A stretch of DNA of 50,779 nt, taken from Bacteroidales bacterium. GTDB lineage: Bacteria > Bacteroidota > Bacteroidia > Bacteroidales > UBA4417. The notes under the pieces were generated by a model. It was given only the letters and a program-made list of their open reading frames with translations. It did no database searches and was not told where the DNA came from. Position 1 is the first letter of the stretch. Each line of letters starts with the position of its first letter. A program made the position numbers and the translations under genes. This document shows, piece after piece, positions 45,207 through 50,779 of this stretch. The DNA lies in the NCBI GenBank assembly GCA_016707705.1, contig JADJHD010000037.1, positions 1-50,779 on the forward strand, given 5' to 3'.

Positions 45207-46787
45207 ATGCGAACCCTCAAGATCAAAGAAATTATACTTGCCGCCGGCTTTTTCCTGTTCTCACTTTTGGTAGTTGCCCAGGAAGTACCGGGTCCTGCAA
45301 AAAACGATTCCGGGAAATGGGGCTACAAGAGTAAAAGCGGAACTGTTGTGGTTGATTATATCTATGATGCAGCGATGACCTTCAGTAATGATATGGCTGC
45401 AGTGAAGAAATCGGGATTATGGGGATATATCAATGTAAGTGGAGAGCTGGTTGTAAAATGCACCTATGATGATGCATGGTTTTTCACTGATGGCCTTGCT
45501 GCCGTAAAATCATACGACAAATGGGGGTATATCAATAAAAAGGGTGAAGTGGTGATTACACCCCAGTTCAGCGATGCTGCTGAATTCGTGGATGGACTGG
45601 CATGGGTTAAGCAGGATGGTAAACTTGGATATATTAACACCAGCGGAGAAACTGTCATTCCATTCGTATACAAGGCCGGGGTCTCTTTTTCAAATGGTTA
45701 TACGCTGGCATACAGGGATTCAGGCTGGGGTGTAATCGATGAAAAAGGCACACCAATGGCCGGTGCCGCAACTTTTATTTTTGATGATGCCCGTCCTTTT
45801 TCAAAAAGCATGGCTCCGGTTTATTCCAAATCATTGGGGAAATGGGGGCTTGTAGGTACCGATGGAATTCTGAAAGTTGATTTTTCCTTCAGCGCGCCAG
45901 AAATCGACAGGACCACTTCTGCATTTGGCTGGGCATATGCAACGACTTCCTATGCCAATAAGGATAAGGTTTCCCTGGCTAAGGCCGTAACCCTGATCGA
46001 GTCATCTTACCTTACCACTGCTGAAAAGCAATTGATGATTCCTTACTATGAGATGCTGGGTGAAAAAGAAAAGATTGCAACGATAAGGAAAGCGGTTAAG
46101 GATGCAGAAAAAGCTGAAAAGGAATCCAAAAAAGTAGCCAGGAGCAGTTCGTCCTCGGCAGACCTCAGTCTTGCAATAGCACCTTTCAAGGTTGCAATGT
46201 ACAGTGCCGGAAAATATTCTTTTAGGCAGATTCCTGTTTCAGCTCAGCTAAGGCTTGGAACTGTTGGTTTAGGAGCCAGATATAATATGATTGATGGATA
46301 TCAGGATCGTTATCGTTTTGGGGCCTTGGTATACAGCAATCAGGATTCTGTGCTTACTTGCTCAGGTGCAGAATACTCATTTCTGCTCAAGTTCTTCGAT
46401 AAGTATGATATCAGCAGTGGGTATAAGGGATATGGGCATTCAGGGAATTACTGGGGACTCGAGTTGCGCTATGCTGACCTGAAAGCCAATGATATCTTTA
46501 CTGAGGTTTATGATGAAAATTCCACTTTACTCTCCCTCTATCCGGTTCCCATTTCACCTGTTATCAAGCGCTACGATCTTTCGATGCTCTATGGTTTTTC
46601 AAACAGCCGTAAATTCTGGTATTTCGATACAGGATTTAACTTTGGTGTTGGATACAAAACCCATGATTTCGGGGAAACCTGGGGTGTAAAGGGATATACC
46701 TACAGCGATGAAAGACTTACTGAAGGCTGGACTCCAGTATATTTTGTCTTTAGATACTATATCCGGGTAGGAATAAATCTGTTCTAA
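45207..46787 (+). CDS. WG-repeat protein with C-terminal outer-membrane barrel-like domain
   Basis: This 526-residue protein has a signal peptide (residues 1-25, ending VVAQ). About six WG repeats follow (KWGYKSKSGTVVV, LWGYINVSGELVV, KWGYINKKGEVVI, KLGYINTSGETVI, GWGVIDEKGT, KWGLVGTDG; about residues 35-225). A Lys/Glu-rich helical linker (about 285-315) precedes a strand-rich region ending IRVGINLF, whose final Phe is typical of outer-membrane barrels. It starts 20 bases after the Tyr-rich gene, so it is very likely co-transcribed. It may bind, anchor or export the modified protein (inference). Confidence 0.85.
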   Translation: MRTLKIKEIILAAGFFLFSLLVVAQEVPGPAKNDSGKWGYKSKSGTVVVDYIYDAAMTFSNDMAAVKKSGLWGYINVSGELVVKCTYDDAWFFTDGLAAVKSYDKWGYINKKGEVVITPQFSDAAEFVDGLAWVKQDGKLGYINTSGETVIPFVYKAGVSFSNGYTLAYRDSGWGVIDEKGTPMAGAATFIFDDARPFSKSMAPVYSKSLGKWGLVGTDGILKVDFSFSAPEIDRTTSAFGWAYATTSYANKDKVSLAKAVTLIESSYLTTAEKQLMIPYYEMLGEKEKIATIRKAVKDAEKAEKESKKVARSSSSSADLSLAIAPFKVAMYSAGKYSFRQIPVSAQLRLGTVGLGARYNMIDGYQDRYRFGALVYSNQDSVLTCSGAEYSFLLKFFDKYDISSGYKGYGHSGNYWGLELRYADLKANDIFTEVYDENSTLLSLYPVPISPVIKRYDLSMLYGFSNSRKFWYFDTGFNFGVGYKTHDFGETWGVKGYTYSDERLTEGWTPVYFVFRYYIRVGINLF

Positions 46788-46794
46788 GCGTAAC

Positions 46795-47190
46795 TCAGAC
46801 TTGAGAGGGCTCTATCAGATCCCATAAATTGCCATACAGGTCTGCAAAAACGGCAACCTTGCCATAGGTTTCCACTGAAGGCGGACGGACAAATCGTATT
46901 CCCCTTTCAATCAGTTTATTGTACAGTCTGTCGAAATTATCGGTGTATAGGAAGAGGAATACCCTACCTCCTGTTTGATTGCCAATCCTGCTGACTTGCT
47001 CATCTCCAACTGCTTTTGCCAGGAGCAGATTGCATCCATTTCCACTTTCGGGCCCGACAATCACCCAACGCTTGGTTTCTGATAACTGTGTATCCTCCAA
47101 TAGCTTGAATTCCAGAATTTCAGTAAAGAAGCGAATGGCTTCATCATAATCCCTGACTACGAAGGATAACTGAGCAATTTTATTGTTCAT
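46795..47190 (-). CDS. VOC-family (glyoxalase/bleomycin-resistance-like) protein
   Basis: The start at 47190 gives MNNKIAQLSFVVRDYDEAIRFF, the standard opening of VOC proteins; the longer frame has no such opening. The 131-residue product contains EFKLLED, SGNGCNLLLA and VFADLYGNLWDLIEP, with His/Glu-type metal positions partly replaced (the last strand ends in E). It is a small cytoplasmic protein; the reaction cannot be assigned. It converges with the WG-repeat gene, 7 bases apart, and starts 2 bases after the OsmC-like gene stops. Confidence 0.88.
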   Translation of the reverse strand: MNNKIAQLSFVVRDYDEAIRFFTEILEFKLLEDTQLSETKRWVIVGPESGNGCNLLLAKAVGDEQVSRIGNQTGGRVFLFLYTDNFDRLYNKLIERGIRFVRPPSVETYGKVAVFADLYGNLWDLIEPSQV

Positions 47191-47192
47191 AT

Positions 47193-47663
47193 TTATTGGG
47201 TGCTGATGCTTGGTTTTATTAAAACAGGAAAATTCACCGAATTGGCAATAAAGCACATTTTATGAGCTTCTGAATGGAGTTCAAGAGCCTTTTCTTCCAT
47301 TTCCTTTTCCTTAACCCTTACACAGGGATTAAGTACCACCTCGGTAAATTTGCCAGAGCCATCTGCTGATTCCAGCATCAGTCCGGTTGGATTATCAGAA
47401 TATTCGGTGACTACAACTGAGTTAACACTGCAAAGGTGGAGATACCATAGCATATGGCAGGAGGACAGTGATGAAAGGAATAATTCCTCCGGGTTGTAGA
47501 GTGTAGCATCACCCCTGAATGCAGGATCTGAGGAGCCATTGATAACAGCCTTGCCTTCAGCACTGATTGAGTGGCTACGTTCATACTCTTTGTAGCCACT
47601 GCTCCCGCTTCCGGAGTTGCCGGTCCAGTCGAGCCGAATGGTATAATGATGCTCATGTTTCAT
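47193..47663 (-). CDS. OsmC/Ohr-family protein
   Basis: This 156-residue protein has the OsmC fold: NPEELFLSSLSSCHMLWYLHLC with its reactive-cysteine position, and the later NPCVRVKEKEMEEKALELHSEAHKMCF helix region with the second cysteine. The family reduces organic hydroperoxides using paired cysteines. It precedes the VOC gene on the same strand by 2 bases, so the two are probably co-transcribed. Confidence 0.9.
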   Translation of the reverse strand: MKHEHHYTIRLDWTGNSGSGSSGYKEYERSHSISAEGKAVINGSSDPAFRGDATLYNPEELFLSSLSSCHMLWYLHLCSVNSVVVTEYSDNPTGLMLESADGSGKFTEVVLNPCVRVKEKEMEEKALELHSEAHKMCFIANSVNFPVLIKPSISTQ

Positions 47664-47691
47664 TTTGGTAGATTTAAAACTTTCAGCCCCT

Positions 47692-48347
47692 TTAAATTTT
47701 TCGGATCAGCGTGAGTCCATCCCGAAGGGTAAGCAGAACCACTTCGATTCCAGGATACTCCCTGATAAATTCATTGAATGCAACAATTCCTGTTGATTCG
47801 GTATCTTCTTTGGAATTTTCCTCCAGCACTCTTCCGTACCAAAGCGTGTTATCCGCTAATATCCAGCCTCCTGTGCTTACCTTTCCGATTACCAGTTTGA
47901 AGTATTCAATGTAATCCTCCTTATTGGCATCAATGAAAACAAGGTCGAACGGACCATCTAATCCCGGAATAATCTCAAGTGCGTTTCCAACATGCTGGAT
48001 TACTTTCTGCTCCAGATTAGCTTCCCTGAAATACTTCTCTGCAATCTCCAGGATTTCAGGATTAACCTCAATAGTGTGCAACTTTCCGTCTTCTTCCAGT
48101 CCTTCGGAAGGCAAATGGCTGAATAACCGGTAAAAGTCCCAATTTCGAGAATATTGAACGGCCTGATTAACTTGCTGATCATTCTCAGAAAGGCTCCCTG
48201 CAGATTGCCGGAAAGCATCTGGGGAAGGTGCGAACGGAGATGGGTCTCGCGGTTTAATCGGGCAAGTAAGGGCGGTTCCTGAGAGGAGTGCTGTTCTGCA
48301 TATTCCTCAATCCCAGGGGCAAAGATGAATGGTTCGGACTCTTTCAT
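47692..48347 (-). CDS. SAM-dependent O-methyltransferase, split by a one-base frameshift
   Basis: The two minus-strand frames together give about 218 residues, the normal length for the caffeoyl-CoA/catechol O-methyltransferase (Methyltransf_3) family. The first frame has SAM motif ILEIGTFTGYSAI and ends around CLP. The second resumes EGLEEDGKLHTIEVNP and has FDLVFIDANKEDYIEYF and GWILADNTLWYGRV, the metal-binding and catalytic core. One base appears missing near 48108-48128. The start is taken as 48347 (MKESEPFIF). It is cytoplasmic; the substrate is unknown. It may be an assembly error or a true frameshift. Confidence 0.85.
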
Positions 48348-48420
48348 AGGTCCGGAAAGATACAAAATATGCCGGCTGAATATCAACCGGGATAGCAATG
48401 CAATTAGGATGTAATGTGAT

Positions 48421-50779
48421 TTATCGGATCAGGGTGATTGTTCCCGTAGTCATATCCGGCATGTTAGTTCGATTTCCAATATCACGGTTGCCCCATTCGG
48501 ATCCATCCTTGAAGGTAGCCTTGATTTTCCAGACATAAATGCCTTCGGAACAAGGAATGCCATTCAATGTGCCATCCCAGCTTTCAATAGGGGAGCCATG
48601 CTCATCAAGTTGTTCTGAACTCCAGATTAGTTGTCCGTTTCTGCTGAAAATACTGGCTTTGTAATCTGCGAGATTGAGTCCGCTTGGTTTCCAGTTGCCG
48701 CTTTTAATTCCTGGAGCAAAAGCATTGGGGATGAAAAGCGACTTGAAAAGTGAACGGTAAACAGTGGATGATGTATCAGAACAGCCAAATTTATTGGTAC
48801 TTATAAGAGTGATATTGTATTCACCTTCCTCATCAAAATTCACTTCCGGGGATTCTTCAGTGGAGCCGCTTCCATTACTGAAATCCCATTGATAGCTGTT
48901 TCCACCTATGCTACCGTTTACCAATCTGATATGTCCCTGCTCAAACCTGTAGTTGTCTTCGATGGAGAATACGCTTACAGGCCTTGCTGCAACTGTTATG
49001 CGAAGAGAAAGAGAATCAGGAAGCTGCTTTAAACCGGAGATTTGTTCATACAGATTTACAATGTAATTCCCTGACTGAGTGTAAACATGGCTAAATCTGA
49101 ACTGATCTGCAGTTAGAACGGTTGCAGCCGAGCCATCACCCCAGTCGCAGATTACAGAATTGCCTGATTTGCCTTTCAATTCTAGCGCAAAAGGACTATC
49201 GGTACAGATAATGCTGTCGTATTCACCTATTTCCAAATTGTTGGCTTTCTGGACATGAATCAGAGTGTCGAAGGCAATTGTACATCCGTTTTTATCAGTG
49301 ATAATAAGGCTCAGCGGATAATTGCCAGCCATTGGGAAATTGTGCTGAGCTTCGTATTCATTTGGAATCAGGAGACTTGAACTGCCATCTCCAAAACTAA
49401 GCTGAGTGCTTGCTATGCTTGCGTCAGGATCGGGTAAACTTACCTGCATTGAAATGGCAGTTTTCCCGCTTATCTGCTCCCAGCTTACAACAGGGTTTAT
49501 CTGAGGAAGCCCGTGAATCATGAGTTTGACTGCATCAGTTGCAGTAACTGCACAACCTTCTGAGCCGGTAACGCTAAGTTGCAGATGAATCAATCCTGTT
49601 TCATTGATTGCCGGGATATACTCAGGATGGATGGACTGTGGGTTAAGAAGTTCTCCCAATCCATCATGTGTCCACTGAATTGAAGCATAAGCCGAAGCAG
49701 ATGATCCATTGATTTCAATTGCAGAGCCCGCGCAGGTTTCAAGGTCATTCCCGGCTTCGGCAAGTGGAGATGGAATAAGAATTAGGTTTAGTGAATCAAC
49801 TGCAATCGGTCCTGATGCTGCATGAACGGTCAGGCGGAGGTTAACATTCCCATACTTCAAATCTGAAATTCCAGGGGTATAGGTAGTTTCAATATTTTCA
49901 GGATTTCCAAAGTGTCCGTCACCATCGCTTTCCCAAAGGGAGGACGAGTAATTGGAAGCAGCAGCCTTGTTCAGACTTACAACTGAATTATCAGCACAGC
50001 TTATTATATCATTGCCTGCATTGACGTTTGGTTGCTGAACTCCGAAATAGAGCTTGATCTCATCTGACGCATCACCGCAAGGATAAGCGCCAGTTGCATT
50101 CAGACTTAAAATTGCCATTCCGGCATGAATATCGTCATGGCTGGCAGTATAGATTGGGTTTATTGCTGTTGGATCATCAAAGGATCCTGTTCCAGAAGTT
50201 GACCAATAAAAAGCCTCTGAATGATGTATGCGGGCATCATTGAGATGGAATTTGAATGGCGCTGATTGAATAGTTGTGTCATTTCCGGCAAAGACTTCTG
50301 GGGCGGAGGTGACTGTCACAAAAATTGAGCTTGAAGAAGCTTCACAGCTTCCGCTGCTAACGGTCCAGTCGAAGAGGTAGAAACCTGCGGTAAGTCCGCT
50401 TACTCTAGTTCCCGGATTTGAAGGGTTTTCAATATTTACATTAGCAGGACCAAATAGCATGCTCCATGTTCCTTCACCTGATTCGGGCATTGCAGCTGCA
50501 AGGGTGATAACTCCTGATTCATCAAGGCATACATCCTGATTGCTGCCGGCATATGAAGTTGAAGGAGCAAGGCTATTGTAAAGAGCCATGGTGTCACGTG
50601 AAATGCAGGTTCCAATCTGAACTGAGTATTCAAAAAGATAAGGAGTTGATGAACCAATCAGATTTTGAACGCTGGCTTCATTAGCATTCATTGCAACCAA
50701 TGTAGGTACCGATGGTCCGGAAATAAAACTCCATGTGCCGGTTCCGGGAAAAGGATCATTTCCGATTAGAACAGCTGAT
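48421..50779 (-). CDS. Large secreted PKD/Ig-like repeat protein with gliding-motility-type (type B) T9SS C-terminal domain, partial
   Basis: The frame is open to the window edge at 50779, so the start lies beyond it; at least 785 residues are visible. The body has repeated segments with GTGTWS/GEGTWS, then GDGHFGNP and GSGSTEESP, of PKD and related Ig-like type. PKD signatures such as LSFGDGSSS and CDWGDGSA are present. The last 90 residues (FIPNAFAPGIKSGNW, IFSRNGQLIWSS, then SEGIYVWKIKATFKDGSEW) form the gliding motility-associated/CHU_C type B sorting domain. It is a large surface protein, probably an adhesin. Confidence 0.88.
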   Translation of the reverse strand, partial: SAVLIGNDPFPGTGTWSFISGPSVPTLVAMNANEASVQNLIGSSTPYLFEYSVQIGTCISRDTMALYNSLAPSTSYAGSNQDVCLDESGVITLAAAMPESGEGTWSMLFGPANVNIENPSNPGTRVSGLTAGFYLFDWTVSSGSCEASSSSIFVTVTSAPEVFAGNDTTIQSAPFKFHLNDARIHHSEAFYWSTSGTGSFDDPTAINPIYTASHDDIHAGMAILSLNATGAYPCGDASDEIKLYFGVQQPNVNAGNDIISCADNSVVSLNKAAASNYSSSLWESDGDGHFGNPENIETTYTPGISDLKYGNVNLRLTVHAASGPIAVDSLNLILIPSPLAEAGNDLETCAGSAIEINGSSASAYASIQWTHDGLGELLNPQSIHPEYIPAINETGLIHLQLSVTGSEGCAVTATDAVKLMIHGLPQINPVVSWEQISGKTAISMQVSLPDPDASIASTQLSFGDGSSSLLIPNEYEAQHNFPMAGNYPLSLIITDKNGCTIAFDTLIHVQKANNLEIGEYDSIICTDSPFALELKGKSGNSVICDWGDGSAATVLTADQFRFSHVYTQSGNYIVNLYEQISGLKQLPDSLSLRITVAARPVSVFSIEDNYRFEQGHIRLVNGSIGGNSYQWDFSNGSGSTEESPEVNFDEEGEYNITLISTNKFGCSDTSSTVYRSLFKSLFIPNAFAPGIKSGNWKPSGLNLADYKASIFSRNGQLIWSSEQLDEHGSPIESWDGTLNGIPCSEGIYVWKIKATFKDGSEWGNRDIGNRTNMPDMTTGTITLIR

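Noticed and set aside
44693..45226. Long reverse-strand frame rich in Cys, Asn and Ser over the Tyr-rich gene
   Set aside because: It is a mirror image of the TAY/AGY codon repeats; substitutions between units are synonymous on the plus strand, showing which strand is selected.

Overview
The window looks like a chromosomal segment of a Bacteroidota bacterium, probably Bacteroidales or a close relative (inference). Evidence: seven secreted proteins carry type IX secretion (T9SS) C-terminal sorting domains. There are many short lipoproteins with classical lipoboxes, the adenylate kinase is a two-domain tandem fusion, and several promoters match the Bacteroidota -7 box TAnnTTTG. Shine-Dalgarno sites are largely absent. 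I see no rRNA, tRNA, CRISPR array, phage or insertion sequence.

Layout. 1-9275: secreted T9SS cargo, namely two tandem M6-type metalloproteases with InlB-like repeats (the first truncated by the window edge) and a BNR/Asp-box protein. 9309-17897: small lipoproteins and membrane proteins, a lipoprotein GH13 amylase-family enzyme, another T9SS protein, a frameshifted YjdF-like membrane protein and an acetyltransferase. 18053-29935: a secreted ADP-ribosylglycohydrolase-like protein, three PLP enzymes (L-threonine aldolase, MalY/PatB C-S lyase, D-threonine-aldolase-like), a double-receiver/PEP-synthase-like protein, a lipoprotein, an M16 peptidase and a P-loop NTPase. 30015-35998 (minus): two T9SS proteins, an outer-membrane barrel, a pair of LVIVD-repeat proteins and a DUF364-like protein. 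36048-39831: housekeeping, with obgE, a double adk, hpt and, on the other strand, purE. 46795-50779 (minus): VOC, OsmC, a frameshifted O-methyltransferase and a PKD-like type B T9SS protein running off the window.

The most interesting part is 40547-46787, a six-gene plus-strand cluster. It has a radical SAM/SPASM protein, a SPASM-tailed protein lacking the radical SAM cysteines, a second radical SAM/SPASM protein and a GT9-type glycosyltransferase. These are followed by a 224-residue protein with a twin-arginine-like leader and a 150-residue tail made almost only of Tyr, Ser and Asn, and then by a WG-repeat/beta-barrel protein. I read it as a candidate ribosomally synthesised, radical-SAM-modified and possibly glycosylated surface-protein system. 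Both radical SAM genes contain a one-base frameshift at a CCC proline codon. Two unrelated genes elsewhere also have one-base frameshifts, so assembly error must be excluded first.

The long intergenic gaps share a common vocabulary of short repeats: an 11-bp minisatellite at two loci in opposite orientation, TCCGCC...GGCGGA palindromes, CACATCTC tandem units and a small element with 13-bp inverted ends.
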